From the NCBI GenBank assembly GCA_009693165.1, contig SHXX01000012.1, forward strand, positions 1 to 40,466: DNA of 40,466 bases. The letters run 5' to 3'. Every line of letters begins with the position of its first letter. The stretch's first letter is position 1. The notes under the pieces were generated by a model. That model did not search any database, was not told where the DNA came from, and saw only the letters and a program-made list of their open reading frames with translations. The stretch comes from Chloroflexota bacterium (lineage in GTDB: Bacteria; Chloroflexota; UBA11872; UBA12225). Shown here in pieces: positions 1 through 7,832 of the stretch. Both the position numbers and the translations under genes were made by a program.

Positions 1-50
1 CCCCCGACGATGGTGGGGGGAAACTCCCAGGTGTGGTGGGCGATGCGCAT
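1..50 (-). CDS. Glycosyltransferase N-terminus (starch-synthase-like), cut by the window edge
   Basis: Only the first 16 complete codons lie in the window, reading MRIAHHTWEFPPTIVG from an ATG at position 50 leftwards, with a further Gly begun. A strong Shine-Dalgarno site, AAGGAGG (62 to 56 on the minus strand), sits 5 nt before the ATG, which makes this a convincing start. The pattern of a short beta strand, then (S/T)WE(Y/F)PP and a GG is the typical opening of GT4/GT5 glycosyltransferases of the glycogen/starch synthase fold, where the following KxGGLG-type loop binds the nucleotide sugar. It follows the next glycosyltransferase gene by about 107 nt on the same strand, so the two probably share an operon. 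Exact family and product cannot be told from 16 residues. Confidence 0.6.
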   Translation of the reverse strand, partial: MRIAHHTWEFPPTIVG

Positions 51-157
51 CGGCGCCTCCTTCATAACCGGCATCTCCGGGGTGGTCGATTGGCGAGAAG
101 CAGGTCCGTCCGCCGGTACTGGATTGAAAAGTGATGACCCAGTCGTGCGTCTGGCCC

Positions 158-2077
158 TCATCTGGGCTTCGATGCCAGGTAGTCGAGCTTGCCAAGCAGG
201 TTTCCGATCACCCGGTTCCAAGTGAACAACGCCGCCGTGCGTCTGGCCTCTTCGCGGATCGGACCGAGCCATTCCGGATGTGCCATTAGATGCCGGACTG
301 CGCCTGCGAGTTCCTCGGCGTCGTCAGTCTCGATGGCGAGGCAGTTCTGGAAACTGATTGCATAGTCCTCGCCGGTTGCCCCGACGACGGCGATGCCACC
401 TGCACCCATCACCTCAAGCCCGACAATCCCAAAGGGTTCGTGCCCACTGTTGGCGAGGACCGCGTCGGCCGCCCCGTAGCACGCCCGCTTGAAGTCATCA
501 CTCAGGAAGAACCGCAGGTTGAGTACGTCCGCATCCTGTGATGCTTCGGAGAGGGCACGGACCGCCGCCCAGTCATCGCCCCGGGGCGCCGTCACATCCT
601 TGACGACAAGACCTCGACGATAGGCGTGTGCAAGAACCTGACCCCCGTGGGGTTCAATGCCTCCCCGGACGACCAATCTGACACGGTGTCCACTGCGCTT
701 CAGCCGGACAGCGGCTTCAACCGCCTGCATCCACCGCTTGTCGGGGTCGAACCGTCCAATCTTGAAGAGGAACGGAGACCCGCCGACCCCTTGACGGATT
801 GCCTCGGTCAGGTGGTGGTCAGGCGGGGCGAGGAAACGGTCCGGAATGCCGTTCGGGATCACGAGCGCGTTGAGGCCAAGTGGCCACATCAGGTGCTTCA
901 TGTACCGACTGACGGTGGTGATGGTCGAGACGAAACTGAGACGGGTCCAATTAATCTGCTTGAATGCGAATGTGTTATTTGCATTCCATAGCAAGAGTGC
1001 ATGGTTACGCAGACCAACGGAATAGAGGAGATCACTGGTTCGCCATGTTGCCTCGGCGGTGTGCCATTCTTCGGCGAGAATCGCGACGGTTCTTCCCTGC
1101 GCAGCTGCCGGCCCGACGATGTGATCGGCGACAAACCGAGGCACGCTGTCATTGAAATCGCGCACCTTGAGGTACTCACCGTCGTAGACCCCGTTCGGGT
1201 GACTACGGCTGATCCATTGGGACCACCGGTAGAGGTGGAGGTTTCCGTGGAATTGCACCTCGTGTCCGGGCAGGTTCGGATCACCGACAAAAATGAGATG
1301 CGTGCGGAACCCACTTTCGGCGAGGGCTTGCGCGAGTTCGGTTACCCGCACGCCTAACCCACCGGCCATTGAATAGGGTTGATCCGGTCCCTCGAAACTG
1401 AGGAGGACAACCTCCAGGTTGCCGGGATTGAACCTCGAGCCTACTTGGGCAGTAGCGGACGAATGATGGGTTCTCGACATGTCATGGTCTCTGGTGAGCT
1501 GGCTTTCACGGTTCACGCTGCCTTCCGTTGCTTGGTAGCCGTTGGTAGCTGTGGCCGCAAAACCTGCTTGGTTGATCGGCATCCAATTCAAGATTGCCGT
1601 CGTGGTCGTGCCGTCGGTGTCCTGATGATGATCATCTGGCCGTCCCGAATTCAGGGGTTCCAGCTTGGGTGTTGGCGTCTCTGACCGCCGCCCCGCGCCC
1701 GAACGCGTCCGGGTCCTCGTGATGGCACTGGGAACCGATCGATCAGAACCACCCGTAACGGTCACTGGGGACGTCGCCGGCAGAGTTGGAGCCGCAAGAA
1801 CCGGATCGGTCGATGGCGCGGTGGCGGATGCGGCATCAATGCCCACCCCTGACGCACGCTTCTTGACGTTCCGCTTCTCTCCCGGGGCACCTGCCTCGGA
1901 AGCAGGCGTCGAAGCGCGAACGCGGCGCCGGTGCGATGCGCTTGACGGGCTTGGGGCGGTTTCGTTGGACGGGTCGGTTCTTGTCAGCGTCGTACTTCCT
2001 GTGTCGATGCGCGGACCGCCGCGCGTGTGGGCCTTATGCCCACGTGCCGCTAGTGCGCTCACGAAGGGAATCTGCAA
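158..2077 (-). CDS. GT4-family glycosyltransferase with long disordered N-terminal extension
   Basis: The catalytic part begins near residue 200 (ATG at 1480) and has the GT-B layout. The N-terminal Rossmann half carries the donor/acceptor loop AGGLGVRV (about residues 238-245). The C-terminal half carries FKIGRFDPDKR and the EPFGIVGLE motif (E547 and E555, the E-x7-E pair of retaining GT4 enzymes). Likely role: transfer of a nucleotide-activated sugar to a glycan or glucan in the cytoplasm; donor and acceptor unknown. Residues 1-199 are rich in Ser, Thr, Pro, Arg and Lys and look disordered. The long start is TTG at 2077 with AGGA 3 nt upstream and an AT-rich stretch (about 2105-2165) just before it. 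Alternative starts are ATG 1582 and ATG 1480. The stop and the domain are certain; the start is not. Followed by a second glycosyltransferase at the left edge. Confidence 0.75.
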   Translation of the reverse strand: MQIPFVSALAARGHKAHTRGGPRIDTGSTTLTRTDPSNETAPSPSSASHRRRVRASTPASEAGAPGEKRNVKKRASGVGIDAASATAPSTDPVLAAPTLPATSPVTVTGGSDRSVPSAITRTRTRSGAGRRSETPTPKLEPLNSGRPDDHHQDTDGTTTTAILNWMPINQAGFAATATNGYQATEGSVNRESQLTRDHDMSRTHHSSATAQVGSRFNPGNLEVVLLSFEGPDQPYSMAGGLGVRVTELAQALAESGFRTHLIFVGDPNLPGHEVQFHGNLHLYRWSQWISRSHPNGVYDGEYLKVRDFNDSVPRFVADHIVGPAAAQGRTVAILAEEWHTAEATWRTSDLLYSVGLRNHALLLWNANNTFAFKQINWTRLSFVSTITTVSRYMKHLMWPLGLNALVIPNGIPDRFLAPPDHHLTEAIRQGVGGSPFLFKIGRFDPDKRWMQAVEAAVRLKRSGHRVRLVVRGGIEPHGGQVLAHAYRRGLVVKDVTAPRGDDWAAVRALSEASQDADVLNLRFFLSDDFKRACYGAADAVLANSGHEPFGIVGLEVMGAGGIAVVGATGEDYAISFQNCLAIETDDAEELAGAVRHLMAHPEWLGPIREEARRTAALFTWNRVIGNLLGKLDYLASKPR

Positions 2078-2208
2078 GGTTCCTCTCGCGGACCCTCTGC
2101 CCGATGGTGCGGGGAATTCGAAAGGAATTAACGGTGCTTGAAGTTCAACTAATTGGGTCGGATTACGGTTGGACGGTCCACATGATCAGCGTTCAGTGTA
2201 ACCCGTTC

Positions 2209-2230
2209 ACTCCGCAGATCAGTGCGGAGT
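2209..2230. promoter_or_regulatory. 8-bp-arm inverted repeat between divergent glycosyltransferase and murJ
   Basis: ACTCCGCA (2209-2216) and TGCGGAGT (2223-2230) are perfect inverted arms around the 6-nt centre GATCAG. It lies in the divergent intergenic region, 82 nt before the preferred murJ start. It could be an operator or an RNA hairpin in the murJ leader. No flanking T-run is present, so a terminator is unlikely. Confidence 0.4.
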
Positions 2231-2312
2231 GATGACACCATTTCGAGGTTCGGGCCTGCCGATATGGTCTGAGCGATGCTGGGCATTCGTTGCGTCAGTC
2301 GTTACAGGGTCA

Positions 2313-3929
2313 ATGTCAACGCGCCCATCGATGGAGTTTCCACGCCGGGAAGGCGTGCAGATTGTGCGTGCGGGCGCAATGCTTTTCATCGGTTTGCTGG
2401 CGAGCCGAATGCTCGGGGTAGGCCGCGATGTGGTCATCTCCGCCCAATTCGGAACCTCCGGCGACCTCGACCTCTATATCACGGCATTTCGTATCCCGGA
2501 TCTGATCTTCACGTTGATCTCTGGTGGAGCGCTTGGTTCGGCGCTTGTGCCAGTTTTCGCGCGTGCCTGGAATGCGGGGCCTGATGGGGTTTGTCCTGAC
2601 CCCGACTACCTTGATCGCCTGGCGCGAACCGTCCTTACCGCAGTCACCTTGATTGCGTCCGCGGGTGCGGTGACTGCGATGGTGTTTGCTTCCTTCCTTG
2701 TAGAAATCGTAGGTGCCGGTTTCGAACCGGATGCACGCTTGCGCCTCGTGGATCTGGTTCGTCTCATGCTGGTCCAACCGATCTTTCTTGGCGCAGGGGA
2801 GGTCCTGACCCGGTACCTGAATGTCCGGGGACACCTCGCAGTAACTGCTTTTGCACCTGCGGTATACACAATGGCAATCGTGGTGGGCGCGGCTGTTCTC
2901 GGGCCAACGCTTGGCACGACCGGCCTCGCAATCGGTGTCGTGACAGGTGCGTTCGGGTTTCTGGCCGTGCAGTTGGTCGCGTCGCTGAGACTTGGCATTG
3001 GCCGGTCCCTCGAACTGGCCGACGGCCGGTCAGAGCGGGCAGACCTCCGGGAAATCCTCACCCTGATGGTGCCTCGCCTGGTTGGCCAAGGTGCAGTGCA
3101 ACTCAGTTTTGTGGCCACGACACGGCTAGCGACCTACCTGCCGTCGGGCCGGGTTGCGTCCCTGAATTACGCCTGGGCACTCATGATGCTGCCACTCGGG
3201 GCGTTTGCAATGACACTTGCGAACGCCGCGTTTCCGACGTTTGCTGCACAGGCGGCCCGGGGTGATCGCGAAGCACTCGCGACAACGGGTCGGCAGGCGA
3301 TGGCGACCATCCTCTGCGTGATGGTGCCTGCGACGGCGGTGGTCGGCGTCTTTGGTGCCCTCGGCATTGAGGTCCTGTTCGCCCGTCGCGCGTTCACGAC
3401 CGAGTCAGTTGCCCTGACCGCATCAGCACTCGCCGCGTACGGCGTCGGGTTGCCGGCTCACGGGATCCTCGAGGTGCAGATGCGCCTGTCGTTTGCCTTG
3501 AGGGATACGCGAACGCCCGTGGTGATTGGCGTGGTGGCGATGGTCGCCAATGTCTTGCTGGCCCTGGTACTTGTCGAACCGCTTGGCCATGTCGGCATTG
3601 CCCTCTCCCTGAGCGTTGCTGCCACCCTGGAAGCTGTCCTTCTTGGCGTTGTTCTCCACCGCCGACTCCCGGATCTTCACACTGGCGCACTTGGCGACAC
3701 GACCGTCCGGGTTCTGGTTGCCACAATCTTGGCGACCGGCGTCGTGCTAGGGATCCAACACCAGTTCCTGTCAGATGGCCTGCCCGCCGCCCTTCGTGCA
3801 GTGATTGTGACTGGGTTGTTTGGTGTGACGTACGTTTCTACTGCGGCGATATTGAGAGTGCGGGAACTCAGGGTCATCTTCGAGACTCAGATCCGGCCAC
3901 GCCTCGCCAGGGGTCGCGCACTGTTCTGA
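2313..3929 (+). CDS. murJ: Lipid II flippase MurJ (MviN family)
   Basis: Integral membrane protein of the MOP superfamily that moves lipid-linked peptidoglycan precursor across the cytoplasmic membrane. From the ATG at 2313 it is 538 residues, in the usual 500-550 range, almost wholly hydrophobic helices joined by short charged loops, consistent with about 14 membrane segments. The first helix region shows the family pattern LLASRMLGVGRDVVISAQFG followed by FRIPDLIFTLISGGALGSALVPVF, which is highly characteristic of MurJ. A longer reading from GTG 2229 adds 28 residues without membrane or family character and overlaps the upstream palindrome, so ATG 2313 is preferred although its Shine-Dalgarno (GGG at -7) is weak. 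lepA follows closely on the same strand. Being the only MurJ-like gene here, it points to a cell wall with peptidoglycan. Confidence 0.9.
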   Translation: MSTRPSMEFPRREGVQIVRAGAMLFIGLLASRMLGVGRDVVISAQFGTSGDLDLYITAFRIPDLIFTLISGGALGSALVPVFARAWNAGPDGVCPDPDYLDRLARTVLTAVTLIASAGAVTAMVFASFLVEIVGAGFEPDARLRLVDLVRLMLVQPIFLGAGEVLTRYLNVRGHLAVTAFAPAVYTMAIVVGAAVLGPTLGTTGLAIGVVTGAFGFLAVQLVASLRLGIGRSLELADGRSERADLREILTLMVPRLVGQGAVQLSFVATTRLATYLPSGRVASLNYAWALMMLPLGAFAMTLANAAFPTFAAQAARGDREALATTGRQAMATILCVMVPATAVVGVFGALGIEVLFARRAFTTESVALTASALAAYGVGLPAHGILEVQMRLSFALRDTRTPVVIGVVAMVANVLLALVLVEPLGHVGIALSLSVAATLEAVLLGVVLHRRLPDLHTGALGDTTVRVLVATILATGVVLGIQHQFLSDGLPAALRAVIVTGLFGVTYVSTAAILRVRELRVIFETQIRPRLARGRALF

Positions 3930-3998
3930 TCAGGGATGCGCTCGGGCAGTTCCAGATCGTTTCCGGATGATCCCGCCGGATCGGGTTCCGAGGCGGTT

Positions 3999-4004
3999 TA
4001 TACT
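3999..4004 (+). promoter_or_regulatory. -10 hexamer TATACT, leaderless promoter for lepA
   Basis: TATACT matches the -10 consensus at five of six bases and is separated from the GTG start of lepA by exactly 6 nt (GGAGAG). Transcription normally begins 6-7 nt after the -10 hexamer, which would put the 5' end of the mRNA on the start codon. The GGAG in the spacer is too close to the GTG to act as a normal Shine-Dalgarno site. No good -35 hexamer is visible. Confidence 0.5.
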
Positions 4005-4010
4005 GGAGAG

Positions 4011-5810
4011 GTGATTCCTCGCGAACGCATCCGAAACTTTTGCATCATTGCGCATGTTGACCACGGCAAGTCGACCCTCGCCGACCGCCTCCTTGAGGTG
4101 ACCGGGACGATTTCCAAGCGCGACCTCACGGAACAGGTCCTTGACCAGATGGATCTTGAGCGTGAGAAGGGCATCACGATCAAGGCAAAGGCCGTCCGGA
4201 TGCTTTACCGCGCGCTGGATGGCCAGGACTACCAGCTGAACCTGATCGACACTCCCGGCCATGTCGACTTTGCCTATGAAGTCAGCCGGGCCTTGGCGTC
4301 TTGCGAAGGTGCGTTGCTTGTCGTGGACGCGGCTCAAGGCATTGAGGCCCAGACGCTGGCGAACACGTACCAGGCGATCGAACACAACCTCACAATCATT
4401 CCCGTCATCAACAAGATTGACCTGCCCTCGGCACAACCCGAACACGTCGCCGACGAAGTCGAACGGGTGATTGGCCTCGCACGCGAGGACTGCATCATGG
4501 CCTCGGCGAAGACCGGGGTAGGCACGATCGAGATCCTCGAGGCCATCGTCAGGCAGGTCCCTGCACCCGTTGGTGAAGCGACGAAGCCCGTGCGGGCCTT
4601 GATTTTCGACAGCCACTACGACACCCACAAGGGTGTCGTGGCATACGTGCGGATGATCGATGGGTCATTGAAAGCCGGCCAGAAGATCGTGATGATCCAG
4701 ACTGGTATCACTGCCGACCTCCTTGAAGTCGGTGCGTTCCGGCCAAAGGGTGTCCAGGAAGCGAGCCTGGAACCGGGTGAGGTGGGGTACATTGCCACTG
4801 GCCTCAAGTCCGTTGCAGATTGCCGTGTCGGTGACACCGTCACCGACGCGTCCCGACCGGCGCCCGAGGCTCTTGATGGCTACCGGCCGGTCAAGCCAAT
4901 GGTCTACGCCGGCTTCTTTCCGGTGGAGAGCACCGACTTCCCGCTGTTGCGCGACGCGCTTGACAAGCTCAAGCTCAATGACGCGTCACTCGTGTACCAG
5001 CCAGAAACGTCAGTCGCGCTCGGATTTGGGTTCCGATGCGGGTTCCTTGGTCTCCTTCACATGGAAATCGTTCAGGAGCGTCTCGAGCGCGATTACAATC
5101 TGAATCTTCTGGCAACGGTGCCAAGTGTGGAATACGAGGTGTTGACCACAAAGGGCGAGATCCTCAAGGTGGACAATCCTTCAGGTCTGCCGTCGCCGGA
5201 CCGGATCGAGACGATAAGCGAGCCATGGATGGGTATCCAAGTGGTGGCGCCAAAGAACTACATCGGCGCAATCATGGATCTCGTGACGGCGCGCCGGGGT
5301 GAATACAAGAAGATGGAATACCTCGATGAGGGTCGGGTCCTCTTGCAGTACTCCGTCCCTCTTGCCGAAATCATCATTGACTTTTTCGACCAGTTGAAGT
5401 CGCGGACGCAAGGGTACGCTTCCTTGGATTACGCCATCGAGGGTCTGCGTGCCGGTCCACTGGTTCGCCTGGATGTCCTTGTGAATGGTGAGCCGGTAGA
5501 CGCCCTTTCGCTGATCATTCACCGTGACAAGGCGTACGACCACGGTCGCGTCCTCGTGGAGAAGCTCCGTGGCCTGATTCCGCGCCACATGTTCGAGATC
5601 CCGATCCAGGCAGCCGTTGGCGCGCGGGTCATCGCCCGTGAAACGGTTCGTGCCATGCGCAAGGACGTCCTTTCCAAGTGCTATGGCGGCGACATCTCGC
5701 GCAAGCGCAAACTTCTGGAGAAGCAGAAGGAAGGCAAGCAGCGCATGAAGCGGGTCGGGAATGTTGAAATCCCTCAGGAGGCCTTCCTGGCCGTCCTCAA
5801 GCTTTCCTGA
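4011..5810 (+). CDS. lepA: Translation elongation factor 4 (LepA)
   Basis: Ribosome-bound GTPase that back-translocates or remodels stalled ribosomes. The GTPase domain begins almost at once: P-loop AHVDHGKST, switch [10 protein letters not shown], switch [16 protein letters not shown], then NKIDLPSA and SAKTG for guanine binding. The EF4-specific C-terminal domain is complete, with [21 protein letters not shown] and [13 protein letters not shown] at the end. From GTG 4011 the protein is 599 residues, typical of bacterial LepA. ATG 3936 would add 25 residues of low-complexity sequence and has no Shine-Dalgarno site. The GTG is preceded by a TATACT hexamer at the spacing expected of a leaderless message. 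It sits 81 nt downstream of murJ and may also be co-transcribed with it. Confidence 0.96.
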   Translation: MIPRERIRNFCIIAHVDHGKSTLADRLLEVTGTISKRDLTEQVLDQMDLEREKGITIKAKAVRMLYRALDGQDYQLNLIDTPGHVDFAYEVSRALASCEGALLVVDAAQGIEAQTLANTYQAIEHNLTIIPVINKIDLPSAQPEHVADEVERVIGLAREDCIMASAKTGVGTIEILEAIVRQVPAPVGEATKPVRALIFDSHYDTHKGVVAYVRMIDGSLKAGQKIVMIQTGITADLLEVGAFRPKGVQEASLEPGEVGYIATGLKSVADCRVGDTVTDASRPAPEALDGYRPVKPMVYAGFFPVESTDFPLLRDALDKLKLNDASLVYQPETSVALGFGFRCGFLGLLHMEIVQERLERDYNLNLLATVPSVEYEVLTTKGEILKVDNPSGLPSPDRIETISEPWMGIQVVAPKNYIGAIMDLVTARRGEYKKMEYLDEGRVLLQYSVPLAEIIIDFFDQLKSRTQGYASLDYAIEGLRAGPLVRLDVLVNGEPVDALSLIIHRDKAYDHGRVLVEKLRGLIPRHMFEIPIQAAVGARVIARETVRAMRKDVLSKCYGGDISRKRKLLEKQKEGKQRMKRVGNVEIPQEAFLAVLKLS

Positions 5811-5842
5811 GTCTGGCCACCGATGTGACTAATCCGATTTAC

Positions 5843-5857
5843 CATACGCCGCGTATG
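5843..5857. promoter_or_regulatory. Perfect 15-bp palindrome between lepA and the Gld-like operon
   Basis: CATACGC, centre C, GCGTATG: a perfect odd-centred palindrome in the 159-nt gap between lepA and the ABC ATPase gene. Nothing else was recognised in this gap. As DNA it resembles an operator for a dimeric repressor. As RNA the 7-bp arms with a 1-nt centre would form only a short hairpin. No regulator gene lies next to it. Confidence 0.35.
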
Positions 5858-5969
5858 CACATTGGGCCTGGTTTCGGCGCGTGCGAACCTATCCGATTCG
5901 CCAGGCAGACCGGCTAACTGCAAGTGAATTCCCGATGACGATCCGCCCTGAAACTGGACCAAATCCATC

Positions 5970-6962
5970 GTGATGATTGACGTAACCCACCTGACCAAGC
6001 AGTACGGGGACCGGGTGGCGCTGCAAGATGTGAGCTTCCACGCCAACCGTGGCGAGATCCTGGGCCTTCTCGGGCCAAACGGCGCCGGCAAGAGCAGCAC
6101 CATGCGCATCCTGACCGGGTACATGCCCCCGACCAGCGGGTCAGCGCGGGTGGCCGGCTTTGATGTCGTCACTGACTCCATGGAGGTCAGGCGCCGGATT
6201 GGCTACTTGCCGGAAAATGTGCCTCTCTACACCGAAATGACCGTCAGGGCATATCTGGATTTCGTTGCCCGGGCCAAACAAGTGACCCAACGGGAAGACA
6301 CCGTTGAGTGGGCCATGGATGCGGCGCGCGTCGATCACATGGCGGACGCGATCATCGGACGCCTGTCCAAGGGCTATCGGCAGCGTGTGGGACTTGCGCA
6401 GGCAATCCTGGCAGACCCGGAAGTCCTGATCCTTGATGAACCGACTGCAGGGCTTGACCCAAACCAGATCATCGAGACGAGGCAACTGATCAAGTCGCTT
6501 GGTCGCGAGCGGACGGTCATCCTTTCAACCCACATCCTCCCCGAAGTGAGCATGATTTGCGACCGGGTTGTCATCATCAATCGGGGACAGGTTGTTGCTG
6601 AAGACACGCCGGATGGTCTTGCGCGTCGTGTTGCAGGTGCCGAACGACTGTCGATTACGGTCCGTGGCCCGGACATCGAGATTGGTGATGCGCTGCGTGG
6701 GCTTCCAGGTGTTGCCCGGGTCCTGGTTGGCGCAGGTGGCGGTGGCGTCGGGGTCTCACGTTTCGAGATCGACGCCCAAGGCGATGCAGACATCCGTGAG
6801 GTCGTCGCATCGACAATCATCGCCGCGGGTTGGGGACTTCGTGAAATGCGTTCTCATAGTCTGTCCCTTGAAGACGTCTTCCTGCAGTTGACCACTTCCG
6901 AAGTTGTCGAAGACTTTCAGCCGTTGCCGGTTCCGGCCATGGCACCGGACGAACAGGTTTGA
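5970..6962 (+). CDS. ABC-2 type exporter ATPase, GldA-like
   Basis: Cytoplasmic ATP-binding subunit of an ABC-2 type exporter, 330 residues. Motifs in order: Walker A GPNGAGKSS (about residues 34-42), Q-loop region GYLPENVPLY, signature LSKGYRQRVGLAQAIL, Walker B VLILDEPTAGLDP, and H-loop LSTHIL. The signature is the variant (LSKGY in place of LSGGQ) common in the CcmA/NatA/GldA branch. The roughly 100-residue C-terminal domain after the ATPase core is also normal for that branch. The start is GTG 5970 or the adjacent ATG 5973; no clear Shine-Dalgarno is seen. The permease, GldG-like and DUF4340 genes follow on the same strand, so the four probably form one exporter complex. Gld names come from gliding Bacteroidetes; gliding is not implied here. 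Confidence 0.9.
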   Translation: MMIDVTHLTKQYGDRVALQDVSFHANRGEILGLLGPNGAGKSSTMRILTGYMPPTSGSARVAGFDVVTDSMEVRRRIGYLPENVPLYTEMTVRAYLDFVARAKQVTQREDTVEWAMDAARVDHMADAIIGRLSKGYRQRVGLAQAILADPEVLILDEPTAGLDPNQIIETRQLIKSLGRERTVILSTHILPEVSMICDRVVIINRGQVVAEDTPDGLARRVAGAERLSITVRGPDIEIGDALRGLPGVARVLVGAGGGGVGVSRFEIDAQGDADIREVVASTIIAAGWGLREMRSHSLSLEDVFLQLTTSEVVEDFQPLPVPAMAPDEQV

Positions 6963-7082
6963 GAGGAAGTTGTCCGCCCGTGGACGGCGTCGCCTTGCCA
7001 AGGCTCTGGATTGGGGGCGCATCGGTCTCGCTTGCGTGTGCCACCAGACTGCCTTTTCTGAAGCGCTGAGGACTTCAATACC

Positions 7083-7832
7083 ATGAGTAGCATTCCCGGC
7101 TCGATTGCCCGGCACTGGATCGGAACCTGGGCGGTTTCCCGACGTGAACTGTATGCGTACCTCGTGTCGCCCATGGCGTACGCGGTGGCGTCGGTATTCC
7201 TGCTGGTGAATGGCTTCATCTTCTTCCTGATCCTCGCCCAGGGTTTTGCCGAGGCAAACCTGAAGGCCATTCTGCCAACGACGGCGTTTCTTTTGCTGCT
7301 CGTCATCCCAGTCCTGACCATGCGGCTTGTCGCCGAGGAACGAAGCACCGGAACCATCGAACTCCTCATGACCTTTCCGCTATCTGATGCCCAGGTAGTT
7401 GTCGGCAAGTTCCTGGCCACACTGATCGCCTACGCACTCATGCTCGTTCCGACCCTCGCCTACGTCATGATCATCGTGATCTACGGTGCGACGGAGTGGG
7501 GCCCAATCATGTCGGCGTACATTGGCCTTCTACTCCTCGGTGGCGCGTTCATAAGCCTGGGGCTGTTTGCATCGTCGCTGACGCGCAACCAGATCGTCGC
7601 CGCGATACTCGGGATTGGTCTGCTCCTGATGCTCTGGGTTCTTGGATCCGGTGCGAGTGTCCTCGGTCCGCGACTGTCGCCAATCGTTGGATACCTGTCT
7701 CTGGCCGAACACTTCCAGAACTTCGGATTGGGTGTCCTCGAAGTGAAAGATATCGTGTACTACCTCAGTGTGATGGCCGGATGTCTCTTCCTGACAACCC
7801 GGGTGCTCGAGTCTGGACGGTGGCGGGCATGA
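7083..7832 (+). CDS. ABC-2 type permease, GldF-like
   Basis: Membrane subunit of the exporter, 249 residues with about six hydrophobic segments. The N-terminal amphipathic stretch WAVSRRELYAYLVSPMAY, the segment VIPVLTMRLVAEERSTGTIELL and the conserved FPLSDAQVVVGKFLA are typical of ABC-2 permeases of the GldF/NosY type (RLVAEERxxGTxExL). The start is ATG 7083; GAGG lies about 11 nt upstream, rather far. A 120-nt gap separates it from the ATPase gene and contains only a small palindrome (GCCTTG-C-CAAGGC). The next gene overlaps its stop codon as ATGA, which argues for translational coupling and a shared complex. Confidence 0.88.
   Translation: MSSIPGSIARHWIGTWAVSRRELYAYLVSPMAYAVASVFLLVNGFIFFLILAQGFAEANLKAILPTTAFLLLLVIPVLTMRLVAEERSTGTIELLMTFPLSDAQVVVGKFLATLIAYALMLVPTLAYVMIIVIYGATEWGPIMSAYIGLLLLGGAFISLGLFASSLTRNQIVAAILGIGLLLMLWVLGSGASVLGPRLSPIVGYLSLAEHFQNFGLGVLEVKDIVYYLSVMAGCLFLTTRVLESGRWRA

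Noticed and set aside
3930-4628. Long minus-strand open frame over the 5' part of lepA
   Set aside because: It lies opposite conserved lepA motifs and its translation has no family character; an antisense shadow of lepA codon bias.
6963-7082. Possible small gene between the ATPase and permease genes
   Set aside because: No frame with a start, ribosome site and plausible protein; only a short GCCTTG-C-CAAGGC palindrome was seen.
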